Positions 23,922-32,258 of a DNA stretch of 64,000 nt are shown here, in pieces (position 1 is the first letter of the stretch; every line of letters starts with the position of its first letter). The notes under the pieces were generated by a model, which worked only from the letters and a program-made list of their open reading frames with translations, was not told the origin of the DNA and did not search any database. The stretch is from a bacterium (GTDB lineage Archaea; Thermoproteota; Nitrososphaeria; Nitrososphaerales; Gagatemarchaeaceae), in contig DAIDAO010000052.1 in NCBI GenBank assembly GCA_027310575.1, positions 1 to 64,000 of the forward strand. The letters are read 5' to 3'. The translations under genes and the position numbers were made by a program.

Positions 23922-24512
23922 ATGGTGTTCATCGTCCTCGAGGGCTTCTCGGGGACCGGCAAGACGTCTCTCGCTATCGGACTCGAGAGGATGGGGTGGC
24001 TGAGGCTCCAGGAGTCGGCGCATGCGGTCCCCAGGGACGTCCCGGTCGCCGACCGGGCAGACACTGCTGCCGACTTCAGCCTGCTGGGGGCGACGATGAT
24101 GTACAGTTCGGTCATATCCAAGCTGAGGCAGGAAAGGAACATCGTCTCCGAGGGGTACCTCCTCGGGGACCTCGCCTACGCGAAGATCAGGTATGAGCTG
24201 AAGAAGAGCGACGCCTACCCTGACATGGTGCTGATAGTGAAGCGTGTCCTCCTGATCCCTGCGATGAGGCCAGACCTCTACGTGCTGCTCAAGGCCGGGC
24301 ACGAGACGATCAACCACAGGCAGCTGAACAAGGACGAACGCGAAAGGAACATGACGGAGTTCTTCAGGACGAGATACTATACCGCACTGGAAGAGATTCA
24401 CAAGGAGCTGGGCGAGGAGAAGGTCGAAGTCGTGGAGACCGATTCGGACCTGGACGTGACGCTGCAGAGCATCCTCGGCGTCCTGAGCAGACGCAAAGTG
24501 ATCGTGGTGTGA
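23922..24512 (+). CDS. P-loop nucleoside/nucleotide kinase-like protein
   Basis: The 196-residue protein starts MVFIVLEGFSGTGKTSLA, a Walker A motif in the thymidylate-kinase/AAA_28 style, followed by a helical part with VSEGYLLGDLAYAK and a possible lid (NHRQLNKDERERN). It could be a thymidylate kinase-like or deoxynucleoside kinase-like enzyme, but key TMP-binding residues are not clear, so substrate is open. TATA GGTTAAATC lies at 23887-23895. It overlaps the next gene by four bases and may belong to the glycan operon. Confidence 0.65.
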   Translation: MVFIVLEGFSGTGKTSLAIGLERMGWLRLQESAHAVPRDVPVADRADTAADFSLLGATMMYSSVISKLRQERNIVSEGYLLGDLAYAKIRYELKKSDAYPDMVLIVKRVLLIPAMRPDLYVLLKAGHETINHRQLNKDERERNMTEFFRTRYYTALEEIHKELGEEKVEVVETDSDLDVTLQSILGVLSRRKVIVV

Positions 24513-25339
24513 AGCCCGAAGAGTGGGAGAAGCTCCTGCTCTCTGCCACCGAGAGGGTCAGAGGAAGGGTCGCCCCCCTCTCCAGGAAGGGAGGGAGGGG
24601 GAGGACTGTGGGCCAGGGCGCGTCCGGGGACAGGACCATCTACGCAGACAAGGCTGCAGAAGACGTCATTCTGAAGGCGCTGAGCAGGGCAGAGGTCCGG
24701 GTGCTGAGCGAGGAAGCGGGGCTGGTGGGAGGGAAAGGCACGGCGACCCTCGCCATCGTCGACCCGCTCGACGGCTCGTCCAACTTCGAACGAGGGATCC
24801 CGTTCTACTGCACTTCCGTGGCAATCGCCGAAGGGGACTCGCTGGACAGCGTAGCCGTGGGGGTGGTGCGCGACCTCGTCACCGGGGACGTGTACTCCGC
24901 CGTGAGGGGGCGGGGCGCCCGCAAGAACGGCAGGGAGATCGGCACGAGCCGCGAGACGGAGCTCTCGAAGGCTGTGGTGGGCATCGACCTCAGCAGAGGC
25001 GGGAGGGGGAATGCCGAAAGGCTCGCGCCGCTCGTGGGCGCGGTGAAGAGGCAGATCCACCTGGGCGCCAACGCCCTAGAGCTCTGCTACATGGCAGAGG
25101 GGAGGAGCGATGCGTTCGTGGACGTCAGGGGGAGGATCAGGATCACGGACCTGGCCGCGGCCTACCTGATCGCAGCGGAGGCGGGGGCGGTCATCACGGG
25201 GACGGACGGCAGGAAGCTCGACGCGACGTTCGACCTCTCCCACAGGCTCAGCTTCGTGGCCTCCGCGAACGAGAACCTCCACAAACAGATATTGGAAGTG
25301 GTGGGGGAGCCGAGGGGCGGTGGAGCCCAGCGCGGTTGA
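24509..25339 (+). CDS. Inositol monophosphatase family phosphatase
   Basis: The 276-residue protein has the Mg2+-phosphatase motifs of the IMPase/archaeal FBPase family: EEAG (Glu68/Glu69), DPLDGSSNF (85-93) and RIRITDLAAAY. Archaeal members act on inositol-1-phosphate, fructose-1,6-bisphosphate or nucleotide phosphates. The surrounding sugar genes favour a sugar-phosphate role, but this is inference. The GTG start overlaps the previous stop (GTGA) and its TGA overlaps the next start (TTGA). Confidence 0.85.
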   Translation: MKPEEWEKLLLSATERVRGRVAPLSRKGGRGRTVGQGASGDRTIYADKAAEDVILKALSRAEVRVLSEEAGLVGGKGTATLAIVDPLDGSSNFERGIPFYCTSVAIAEGDSLDSVAVGVVRDLVTGDVYSAVRGRGARKNGREIGTSRETELSKAVVGIDLSRGGRGNAERLAPLVGAVKRQIHLGANALELCYMAEGRSDAFVDVRGRIRITDLAAAYLIAAEAGAVITGTDGRKLDATFDLSHRLSFVASANENLHKQILEVVGEPRGGGAQRG

Positions 25340-26439
25340 AGATCTCTATCATCCTCGGGACGCGGCCGCAGATAATCAAGAGCGCGCCAGTGTACGAAGC
25401 GCTCAGCAAGGCAGGGCTTGACTGCGACATCGTCAACACAGGGCAGCACTACGACTACGAGATGAACAGGCAGTTCTTCTCTGAGCTGAAACTCCCTGAC
25501 CCTTCCGCCGACCTGGGCATCGGCCAAGGCTCTCCGAGCGAGCAGGTCTCTGGCATAGTGGCTGGGCTGGGGAAGCTCTTTTCTGAGTCACGGCCCGACC
25601 TGGCAATCGTCCCCGGTGACACCAACTCGGCCCTGGCGGCCGGCGTCGCCTGCTCGAAGTCGGGCCTCCCAGCTGCTCACCTCGAGGCCGGGTGCAGGTC
25701 AGGGGACGCCAGGATGGCTGAGGAGGTGAACAGGCGCGTGCTCGACCACATGTCACAGGTCCTGATGTGCCCCACGTCTGCGTGCGTCGGGAACGTGAAA
25801 GCGGAGCGCGTCCTAGCCCGCGCCATCGCCAATGTCGGGGACACTATGTACGACTCGCTGCTGAAGTTCATGCCCTCGCTGGAGATGATGGACGCGGCGT
25901 CGAAACACGGACTCGAAGACGGGAGCTACGCGTTCATGACGCTCCACAGGGCCGAGACGGTCGACGACGCCGGCACGCTGAGGGCGACGATGGGCGCCGT
26001 GGGTGCCCTGGGCATCCCTGTCGCGTTCAGCGTCCACCCTAGGACCAGAGAGCGCATCAGGTCCTTCGGCATAGAGCCCAGCCCCAACATGAGGCTGCTC
26101 GAGCCGCTCCCGTATGTCGAGACCCTTTCGCTGGCGAGCCGCTCGAAGCTGGTCATCACCGACTCGGGTGGGCTGCAGAAGGAAGCATACTGGCTGGGGA
26201 AGCCCGTCCTGGTCGCGAGGGAGACCACGGAGTGGGGCGAGATTGTGAAGGCGGGTGCAGCCTTCCTGGTCGGGAGCGCCCCCGCCGGGATTAGAAGCGG
26301 ATTCAGGAAGGCCGGGCGCGTGAAGGCGAGCTCCTTCAGAGCTTCAAGGAGGATTTTCGGCAGCGGAAACGCCTCTGCAAACGTGGTCCGGCTGGTCTCG
26401 AGGTTCCTTTCCGGCGGAAAGGTGGCAGTTGAGAGCTGA
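25336..26439 (+). CDS. wecB: UDP-N-acetylglucosamine 2-epimerase
   Basis: The 367-residue protein shows the family motifs in order: ILGTRPQIIKSAPV, NTGQHYDYEM, VPGDTNSALA, HLEAGCRSGD with EEVNRRVLDH, MTLHRAETVDD, VHPRTRERI and TDSGGLQKEAYWLGKP. It converts UDP-GlcNAc to UDP-ManNAc, a precursor for surface glycans. TTG 25336 overlaps the phosphatase stop; the frame is open upstream but similarity begins here. The final 40 residues (SFRASRRIFGSGNAS) are more basic than usual. Confidence 0.92.
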   Translation: MKISIILGTRPQIIKSAPVYEALSKAGLDCDIVNTGQHYDYEMNRQFFSELKLPDPSADLGIGQGSPSEQVSGIVAGLGKLFSESRPDLAIVPGDTNSALAAGVACSKSGLPAAHLEAGCRSGDARMAEEVNRRVLDHMSQVLMCPTSACVGNVKAERVLARAIANVGDTMYDSLLKFMPSLEMMDAASKHGLEDGSYAFMTLHRAETVDDAGTLRATMGAVGALGIPVAFSVHPRTRERIRSFGIEPSPNMRLLEPLPYVETLSLASRSKLVITDSGGLQKEAYWLGKPVLVARETTEWGEIVKAGAAFLVGSAPAGIRSGFRKAGRVKASSFRASRRIFGSGNASANVVRLVSRFLSGGKVAVES

Positions 26440-27580
26440 GAAGCGGCCAGCTCCCAGCGGCCGCATCGTGATGCTCCTCTCCAATCCTGCGACGTTCGAC
26501 CAGAGGCCGCTGAAGGAGGCGCACTCCCTGGCGAGGGCGGGGAGGAAGGTGACGATACTCGCGTGGGACAGAGAGCTCGAGACGCGCTCGGACGCGGCAT
26601 TCCAGGACGGGCTGGTGATCAAGAGGATGAGGGTCGGCGCGGGGCACGGGACGCCGGTGCTGACTGTCCCCAAGCTGTTCCTATTCTACGCATGGTGCCT
26701 CGCCCATCTGCTGTTCTCCAAGGTGGACGCAGTCCACTGCCACGACGTGGACACGCTCCCCGCTGGGTTCGCAGCGAAGGCCCTGAAGCTCAACCGGCCC
26801 AGGCTCGTCTACGACATGCACGACCTCCCTGAAGCGTTCCTCCGCTTCTTTCCCCTGACGAGGGTGACCCAGGCGGTCTTCCTCGCCTCTGCGAGGAGGC
26901 TTGCCGACGCCATCCTCGTCGTCAACGAGAGGTTCGTCGCATACCTGGGGAGGCTCGGGTTCGTCAGCTCGAAGCTCGTCGTGATCATGAACGCACCCCC
27001 AGTTGCAGGCGGCCGCAGGTCGGGGCGGAGGGGGGAGGGGTTCGGCGTCCTCTACTACGGCTGGCTGGGGGAAGAGCGGGGCGTGAGGCTCCTCCTCGAG
27101 GCTGTGGAGGGCCTCGACGGCGTCACTCTGACCCTCGCCGGGAGGGGCGAGCTGGAGGGCCTGGTGCGGGCCGCTTCTTCGAAGAACGCTTCGATCAGGT
27201 TCCTCGGGTGGCTCAAGATGAAGGACCTGGAGCCGTTGATGCGCGGTGCGGACCTCATCCCTTCCCTATACGAGCCCAGTACCAAGAACGCGATGATTGC
27301 CACGCCCGGGAAGTTGCTCAGCGCAATGTCCCTTTCGATCCCCTCCCTCGTCCCGTCCGGGACGTACCAGGCCGAGATCGTCGAAAGGCACGGATGCGGG
27401 CTAGTGGTCGACTGGAGGAGCGTGTCTGACGTCAGGAATGCGATCAGGAGGCTCGCCGAGGACCGCGACCTCTACGACAGGCTCGCGGCCGCGTCCTACC
27501 AGGCCTTCGTCTCCTCGTACAGCTGGGAGGTCATGGAGTCGAGGCTCACCGGCCTCTACGGAACGCTCCTGGCTGCCTGA
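26429..27580 (+). CDS. Glycosyltransferase family 4-like protein
   Basis: The 383-residue protein has a GT-B layout: an N-terminal acceptor lobe (DQRPLKEAHSLARAGRKV, VHCHDVDTLPAG, LVYDMHDLPE) and a C-terminal nucleotide-sugar lobe (VLYYGWLGEERGVRLLLEAV, LAGRGELE, PSLYEPSTKNAM with PGKLLSAMS). It would add a sugar to a growing surface glycan. TTG 26429 overlaps the wecB end by 11 bases. Its last 35 bases overlap the convergent glycosyltransferase. Confidence 0.88.
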   Translation: MRAEKRPAPSGRIVMLLSNPATFDQRPLKEAHSLARAGRKVTILAWDRELETRSDAAFQDGLVIKRMRVGAGHGTPVLTVPKLFLFYAWCLAHLLFSKVDAVHCHDVDTLPAGFAAKALKLNRPRLVYDMHDLPEAFLRFFPLTRVTQAVFLASARRLADAILVVNERFVAYLGRLGFVSSKLVVIMNAPPVAGGRRSGRRGEGFGVLYYGWLGEERGVRLLLEAVEGLDGVTLTLAGRGELEGLVRAASSKNASIRFLGWLKMKDLEPLMRGADLIPSLYEPSTKNAMIATPGKLLSAMSLSIPSLVPSGTYQAEIVERHGCGLVVDWRSVSDVRNAIRRLAEDRDLYDRLAAASYQAFVSSYSWEVMESRLTGLYGTLLAA

Positions 27581-28388
27581 TCAGGCCCGTGTAGACCTCG
27601 TACCACTTCGCCGCGACCCTCCTCGGGTCGTTCTCGGGCGGGAGCGCATCGACGACCTTGCCTGACCAGTCCACCACCTTCGCGCCGCAGCCAAGGGCCT
27701 CCAGCGCCGCCCTCCCGATCGAACGTGCGACTGCGTGGTCCGGGGGCCTCCTCATGTCGATGTAGTACTCGTACTTCGAGAGCAGGTCGGGCATCCTCTC
27801 GTGGGGGACGCTCCACCTCTCCACCATGGTGAGCTTCAGCCCCAGCCTCTTCGCGGCTTCCACGGCTTCGGCGTCCATGCCGTACCTGAAGGATACGGCG
27901 GACCCGGGCTCCCTCCTGGCTCCGGTGGGCCGGAAGATGTCTGTGTCGACCGGGTTTGGGACGTGCACGGCGGACTCGGGCCCCCCCTCCAGTAGGTTGG
28001 GGGTCGACACCGCGACGTAGTCGGCCCTGCTCCAGCGCTGCCTCTTCTCGTCCCACCTCCCTTCGATGTCCGTGCCGTGGTAGTGCATCACGACGCGCTT
28101 CCCGTAGAGGCGCCTGACCCATGGTACGATCCTGTCGAGGGAGTGGACGTGCACCACGTCTGCCCAGGCCGACATCTGGAGTGCGCGGAAGAAGAACCGG
28201 GCCGGGCCGTCCGGGTAGGCAGTGCCGTATGTCGTCAGACCCACCCTGTCCGCTGCCCTGCGCGTGATGACCCTGCTTTCTGCGCCGAACTCCCTGTCCA
28301 CGAACTTCGCGATCACGCTAGCGACCCCTGCGGTGTTCCAGATGTGCAGCACCCTGAGTACCAAGCGTTCATCCGCGCCCCGGGTCAA
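27546..28388 (-). CDS. Glycosyltransferase-like protein (GT-B)
   Basis: About 280 residues: an N-terminal lobe with VLRVLHIWNTAGVASVIAKF and DVVHVHSLDRIVPWVR, then HYHGTDIEGR and VSTPNLLEG with VPNPVDTDIFRP, and a C-terminal lobe with SIGRAALEALGCGAKVVDW, typical of GT4/GT1 glycosyltransferases though shorter than usual. It is the only minus-strand gene of the glycan cluster. TTG 28388 fits a TATA at 28410-28417; TTG 28364 and GTG 28352 are alternatives. Confidence 0.75.
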   Translation of the reverse strand: MTRGADERLVLRVLHIWNTAGVASVIAKFVDREFGAESRVITRRAADRVGLTTYGTAYPDGPARFFFRALQMSAWADVVHVHSLDRIVPWVRRLYGKRVVMHYHGTDIEGRWDEKRQRWSRADYVAVSTPNLLEGGPESAVHVPNPVDTDIFRPTGARREPGSAVSFRYGMDAEAVEAAKRLGLKLTMVERWSVPHERMPDLLSKYEYYIDMRRPPDHAVARSIGRAALEALGCGAKVVDWSGKVVDALPPENDPRRVAAKWYEVYTGLIRQPGAFRRGR

Positions 28389-28462
28389 CGGAAAAAAGCT
28401 TCCTAGATGCATAAAACACGCTGAAACGGAAGGTATGACAGGAGCCGCGTAAGCGTCGCAAG

Positions 28463-29944
28463 TTGTCCACCAATTTCGGCCTCAGGTCGACCGGCCTTCT
28501 CGTCTTCACAGGGAGGATAATCAGCGCGTTCACGGGCCTGCTCTTCACCGTGATGGTCGCCAGGTGGCTGAGTCCGGGGACCTTCGGGACCTGGGAGGTG
28601 ATCATCACCCTGGTCACCTTCTCCGCGTACCCGGTCGGGGTCGTGGCCTACTGGGCGACCCGAGACGTAGCCAGGGGGCGGATGGTCGGGAGGACCGCGT
28701 TCTGGTCGGGGCTCCTCCTGAGCAGCCTCGGCCTCGTGCTGTACTTCGCGTTCACCTTCGTCACCTATTCGAGGATTGCCTCGTCGGTCCTTCCGTTCCT
28801 TCTTGGGGCTCTGCTCGTCCCGCTCAGCTACTGGAGCGCGGTCGCGAACGCTGTCGTCCAGGGCTTCAGGCCGGCAGTGTACGGCTACTCCCTGGTGGTA
28901 TCCGAGGTCGCGAAGCTGGTGGTCGCCTACGAGTCGCTCTACGTCTACAGGCTGGGGATCGAAGGGGTCATCCTCGCGCTGATGACAGCCTACTTCGTCC
29001 AGTCCGTGATCAGCACCTACCTGGTCCGCCTGACCACGGCCGAGAGGTTCGACTTCAGCCAGACAAGAAGATGGTCGAGGCTCGCCTGGATCCCGGCCGT
29101 GAGCTACCTCCCCACAGTGCTCGCAGTGGCAGACACCTACGTCGTGGCCTTGGGTTTCGGGACCCCGGTCGTTGGATACTATCAGGCTGCTTTCATAGTG
29201 GCAGGCGTGGTGGGGTACTCCTCGGCCCTGGCGTTCTCGCTCTACCCGCTCCTGCTCCGCGGAGGGAACGAGAGGCTCCCGGCGATCAGCGTCGAGTACT
29301 CGCTGCTCTTCGCGATTCCGATGGCCGCCGCCTGCATCGCGATTCCCGAGCCCATCCTCTTCCTGCTCAGCACGAAGTACCTGCCGGGGGCGATGGGGTT
29401 GGCGATCCTGGGTTTCATGTTCGTGTTCACGACCATGTCGACCATAGTGGACCAGACGCTGCTTGGGACAGAGAAGGTGGACGTGGGGGATAGGCCGAAG
29501 TTCTTGGACCTCATCAGGAGCAACCTGCTCTTCGTCCCGGTGGTCAACATACTCTACGGCGTCTCCTACATCGCGTCCCTCTACGTCGCGCTGTCGTACG
29601 CCTTCGCTAACGGGTTCTCCTATTCGTCGTCTGTGGCGCTCTGGGCTGCCGTCCAGCTCGCAGCCACCGTCGCCTTCCTGCTCGTGAAGGCGAGGCGGGC
29701 GAGGGGTTACGCGAAGCTGATGCCTGGGATGAGCGCCGCATACTATCTGGTGGCCGCGGCAGTGATGGGCGGGGTGCTCTACCTGGGTTCGGGCCTGCTG
29801 GACCAGGGCGCGAGCACGCTGTGGTACGGCACGCAGCTCCTCGGTCTTGGCATCGCGGGGGCGGCTGTGTACTTCGGGCTGGTCTACGCCATGGACTCGA
29901 AGTTCCGTGACATGGCCCGCTCGCTGATCGGCAGGGTGACGTAG
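28463..29944 (+). CDS. Polysaccharide flippase (MOP superfamily)
   Basis: The 493-residue protein has 12-14 membrane helices and opens FGLRSTGLLVFTGRIISAF with an N-terminal Gly/Thr/Phe pattern typical of Wzx/RfbX flippases, then VMVARWLSPGTFGTWEVI. It would flip lipid-linked oligosaccharides across the membrane, the logical partner of the epimerase and glycosyltransferases next to it. TTG 28463 is the only start that keeps the first helix; no clear TATA box was seen just upstream. Confidence 0.88.
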   Translation: MSTNFGLRSTGLLVFTGRIISAFTGLLFTVMVARWLSPGTFGTWEVIITLVTFSAYPVGVVAYWATRDVARGRMVGRTAFWSGLLLSSLGLVLYFAFTFVTYSRIASSVLPFLLGALLVPLSYWSAVANAVVQGFRPAVYGYSLVVSEVAKLVVAYESLYVYRLGIEGVILALMTAYFVQSVISTYLVRLTTAERFDFSQTRRWSRLAWIPAVSYLPTVLAVADTYVVALGFGTPVVGYYQAAFIVAGVVGYSSALAFSLYPLLLRGGNERLPAISVEYSLLFAIPMAAACIAIPEPILFLLSTKYLPGAMGLAILGFMFVFTTMSTIVDQTLLGTEKVDVGDRPKFLDLIRSNLLFVPVVNILYGVSYIASLYVALSYAFANGFSYSSSVALWAAVQLAATVAFLLVKARRARGYAKLMPGMSAAYYLVAAAVMGGVLYLGSGLLDQGASTLWYGTQLLGLGIAGAAVYFGLVYAMDSKFRDMARSLIGRVT

Positions 29945-29964
29945 CGCATCGCCCGGAACGGATA

Positions 29965-30007
29965 TGCGGGGGATTCAGTGACTCGACTTCCCTGCAAGGG
30001 ACCCGCA
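29965..30007 (+). repeat. Nested inverted repeat after the flippase gene
   Basis: TGCGGG (29965-29970) can pair with CCCGCA (30002-30007), enclosing a second hairpin TCCCT-GCA-AGGGA (29989-30001). It lies 20 bases after the flippase stop, in a 115-base gap between convergent genes, and may be a transcript-end structure. Confidence 0.35.
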
Positions 30008-30059
30008 CTTCAGGCTGCTGGGCGGGGACTCGGCCGTCCGGAGCGGGAGCTGGCGCAGG

Positions 30060-30323
30060 CTACTCTTTCTTTGCAGCTGCACCGGTGTCCGCGGCCGGCT
30101 TCTCGGGCGCCATCTCCGGTATGTCAGTGATTGGCTCCGGTGGCGGGGTCGTCGCCATCGTGTACCCGATCCATGCCAGTATGGCCAGCAGGACCAGGAC
30201 AGCCGCGAAGGCGGTGATCTCCAGCACCAAGAGGGGCCAGTACCATATCAGGAGGCCGTAGATGATGATTCCGAGGATGCTTCCGCCGAATATTGCTCCG
30301 CCGATAGCTCTGTCGTTTGCCAT
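30060..30323 (-). CDS. Small two-helix membrane protein with charged tail
   Basis: An 87-residue protein with helices GAIFGGSILGIIIYGLLIWY and LLVLEITAFAAVLVLLAILAW, then a Pro/Glu/Ala-rich tail ending AAKKE. No family recognised. ATG 30323 has a TATA-like GATTATATC at about 30349-30358, giving a short leader. Confidence 0.65.
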   Translation of the reverse strand: MANDRAIGGAIFGGSILGIIIYGLLIWYWPLLVLEITAFAAVLVLLAILAWIGYTMATTPPPEPITDIPEMAPEKPAADTGAAAKKE

Positions 30324-30373
30324 GAAACGCTCTTGCGCTCCAAGCTAGCAGATATAATCATTGTGGGTCTGAT

Positions 30374-31219
30374 TCAGGATAGGATTCTCTCTGCCAGGGC
30401 CGGATCGCCCCTGGTGGAGAGGTAGACGCCGGGATATCCCTCCTCCCTCAGCCGCCGCACGACCTTCCTTTCAAGTTCGATCAGATGGTCCTCCCCCCTG
30501 GCCGCAGCCTCGTGGAGCCTCTTCGGGAGCCTCCACCCGAACAGCCTCTCGTACCGCCTCACGTCCTTCTCGTCCCTGAAGTGGAACACGTTCGGGAGCA
30601 CCTTGCGCTCGAGGCCCGCGTCTCTGGCCGCCGAGGCGTGCTGGTCGAAGGACTCGTCTGCGTCGGTCGTCGGCGGCTGCGCGAGCAGAATCTCCGCCCC
30701 TGCCCGGAGCCTCCCTCTTGCGAGCGCGACGCCCTTCCTACCTCCCAGGCTGCGGAGGTCCACCGGCGCCAGGAGCCTCGTCGGCGCGTGGGCCCGCGAA
30801 CGCACCAGGCTCGCTGTTCGGATGGCCTCGGCCAGGCTCGCGAAGTCTCTGACGTTTGTGACATTCGCGGACGCCTGATAGTCGTCCCCCCAGGCGATCA
30901 TCATCCAACTGAGCTCCATCGAGAATCCCGTCAGCACCGAGGCGAGGAACTGCGCGCGGTTCTGGTCGCGGACGACGATGACCGGTGCGGCTTCCACCCC
31001 CAGCGTTTCGCGCAGCATGGTGGCAGCGCGGAGGGTGTCCAGCTTGAGGAGGCCAGGGTTTTTCACGTTCGCGACGAGGAAGACGTCTGCGAAGTCGCGA
31101 ACGCTCCGCACTTCCTCTGTGAAGCGTTCCATCTCGGCGTCGATGCGCAGGTCGTCCCCCTTCCTGGCAGAGGCTGAGAAGGTCGGGGGGAGGACATCGA
31201 CCACCCGTAAGAATGCCAA
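30374..31219 (-). CDS. Methylenetetrahydrofolate reductase-like TIM-barrel protein
   Basis: The 281-residue protein has the MTHFR-type pattern: VVDVLPPTFS at the start, DFADVFLVANVKNPGLLKLD, a long ATMLRETLGVEAAPVIVVRD with DQNRAQFLASVLTGF (the rDrNr segment) and MMIAWGDDYQ (the GD segment), and later HASAARDAGLERKVLPN. MTHFR reduces methylene-tetrahydrofolate or -methanopterin with FAD. The C1 carrier used here is not determinable, and the second half diverges from typical MetF. TTG 31219 fits a TATA at about 31243-31250. Confidence 0.65.
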   Translation of the reverse strand: MAFLRVVDVLPPTFSASARKGDDLRIDAEMERFTEEVRSVRDFADVFLVANVKNPGLLKLDTLRAATMLRETLGVEAAPVIVVRDQNRAQFLASVLTGFSMELSWMMIAWGDDYQASANVTNVRDFASLAEAIRTASLVRSRAHAPTRLLAPVDLRSLGGRKGVALARGRLRAGAEILLAQPPTTDADESFDQHASAARDAGLERKVLPNVFHFRDEKDVRRYERLFGWRLPKRLHEAAARGEDHLIELERKVVRRLREEGYPGVYLSTRGDPALAERILS

Positions 31220-31278
31220 CGGGGGGACGCCCTGGTTCCCGCTACAAAATCGTTCCCGGCCTGCCGAGACCCGGGCGG

Positions 31279-31392
31279 CTATTGCTTCTTCTTCGGGCGG
31301 GCGACCTGGACCGGCACGGCCACCTTCTCCTGCTCCTTCGCCTCGCCCTTGGCGGCAAGCCCCTCGAGCTCATATTCGTAGCAGTCGCACAT
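31279..31392 (-). CDS. 37-residue Cys- and Lys-rich small protein
   Basis: A short frame from ATG 31392 gives MCDCYEYELEGLAAKGEAKE and continues to VQVARPKKKQ. It has two cysteines at residues 2 and 4, an acidic start and a basic tail. It sits alone in a gap with no overlapping gene, and a weak TATA (CCTAATGGG on the plus strand, about 31436-31444) precedes it. The function is unknown; the CDC start could bind metal. Confidence 0.5.
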   Translation of the reverse strand: MCDCYEYELEGLAAKGEAKEQEKVAVPVQVARPKKKQ

Positions 31393-31450
31393 GGTTGGAG
31401 ATTTCGTCCCGCTCGCTGACAAGCCTTGCGAGCCAGCCTAATGGGTTAGG

Positions 31451-31499
31451 GTCTAGATGAGGCGCCAAGTAAACCTGCCTTGCGGCGGGCGCCCTAGAC
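31451..31499 (-). repeat. Long bulged hairpin between two small genes
   Basis: GTCTAG (31451-31456) and GGCGCC (31461-31466) pair with GGCGCC (31488-31493) and CTAGAC (31494-31499), giving 12 base pairs with a one-sided four-base bulge (ATGA) and a 21-base loop that can form an inner CTGC/GCGG stem. It lies 32 bases after the stop of the minus-strand zinc-ribbon gene, so a terminator or 3' structure is plausible. Confidence 0.45.
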
Positions 31500-31530
31500 G
31501 TCATCCAGCGGTTGTCGCAGGAGAAGGGGA

Positions 31531-31671
31531 CTACTTCCCGGTAATCCTGAACAGGGTCGTCCCGCACGAGGCGCACTTGCCCTTGAGGGCGTGGCGTCCC
31601 TTCCCGAACTTGACTTCCTTCGGGGAGACCATTTCCCTGCTCTTCCTCTCCTTCACGCAGTATGCCTTCAT
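31531..31671 (-). CDS. DUF5679-like small zinc-ribbon protein
   Basis: A 46-residue protein from ATG 31671: MKAYCVKERKSREMVSPKEV, then a basic turn, ALKGKCASCGTTLFRITGK. This matches the short DUF5679 family, in which a YCVKC-type knuckle and a CPVCGTKMFRIG-type knuckle bind zinc. The second cysteine of the first knuckle is Glu here (codon GAG), leaving Cys5, Cys33 and Cys36. Function unknown; the family is found in archaea and Chloroflexi. Confidence 0.7.
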   Translation of the reverse strand: MKAYCVKERKSREMVSPKEVKFGKGRHALKGKCASCGTTLFRITGK

Positions 31672-31809
31672 CACCCGCGATAGGCGTCAGAGCGTGATAT
31701 CATGGAGGAGGCCATACTTGTTCAACAATCGTGATAGCGAGATTTGACCCGCTTGGAGCCTGGGGAGCGAAAAAATCCATAAGAGAAACAGGGCCCGCTG
31801 TCGCTGTGC

Positions 31810-32256
31810 TTGCCCGAAGGGTACATCCGGATTTCAGACACCCCCGTGATGCGCGTGAGGGCCGACATGAAGGGGAAGGGGCCCCCCGCCGCCTTTGGCC
31901 TGCTCGAGTCCAGGCTCCCGACCCTCAGAGGGCGGAGGTTCTACGCTGCGATTCAGCCGTCCCCCGACGGAGGGGAGGAGTACTGGGCATGCGTGGCAAG
32001 GGTCGACGCGGACGACCCCGCGAAGATGCAGCTCGAGACCGGCGTCATCCCGGGCGGCTGGTACGCGCGGCGCAAGGTCCTGGACTGGGAGAAGGTTGTC
32101 GACGAGGGACGGTTGCCGGCCATGTTCGATGACATGGTCCGGGCCGAAGAAGCCAACTTTGACCCGAGCCGCCCGTCCGTCGAGTTCTACCGGAGCCAGG
32201 AAGAACTGCTCCTCATGGTCCCTGTCAAGGGACCGCCCTCCTCGAAAGTGGGCTGA
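31810..32256 (+). CDS. GyrI-like small-molecule-binding domain protein
   Basis: The 148-residue protein reads as a stand-alone GyrI/effector-binding (SOUL-like) domain: RFYAAIQPSPDGGEEYWACV, MQLETGVIPGGWYARRKV and LPAMFDDMVRAEEANFD. No DNA-binding domain is fused. Such domains bind small cations or drugs, but the ligand is unknown. TTG 31810 lies about 33 bases after an AT-rich TATA-like stretch (AAAAATCCATAAG). It ends two bases before the convergent thioesterase end. Confidence 0.6.
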   Translation: MPEGYIRISDTPVMRVRADMKGKGPPAAFGLLESRLPTLRGRRFYAAIQPSPDGGEEYWACVARVDADDPAKMQLETGVIPGGWYARRKVLDWEKVVDEGRLPAMFDDMVRAEEANFDPSRPSVEFYRSQEELLLMVPVKGPPSSKVG

Positions 32257-32258
32257 CC

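Noticed and set aside
24523-25335. Upstream extension of the WecB frame
   Set aside because: It is a +1/+2 shadow of the phosphatase gene; epimerase similarity begins at TTG 25336.
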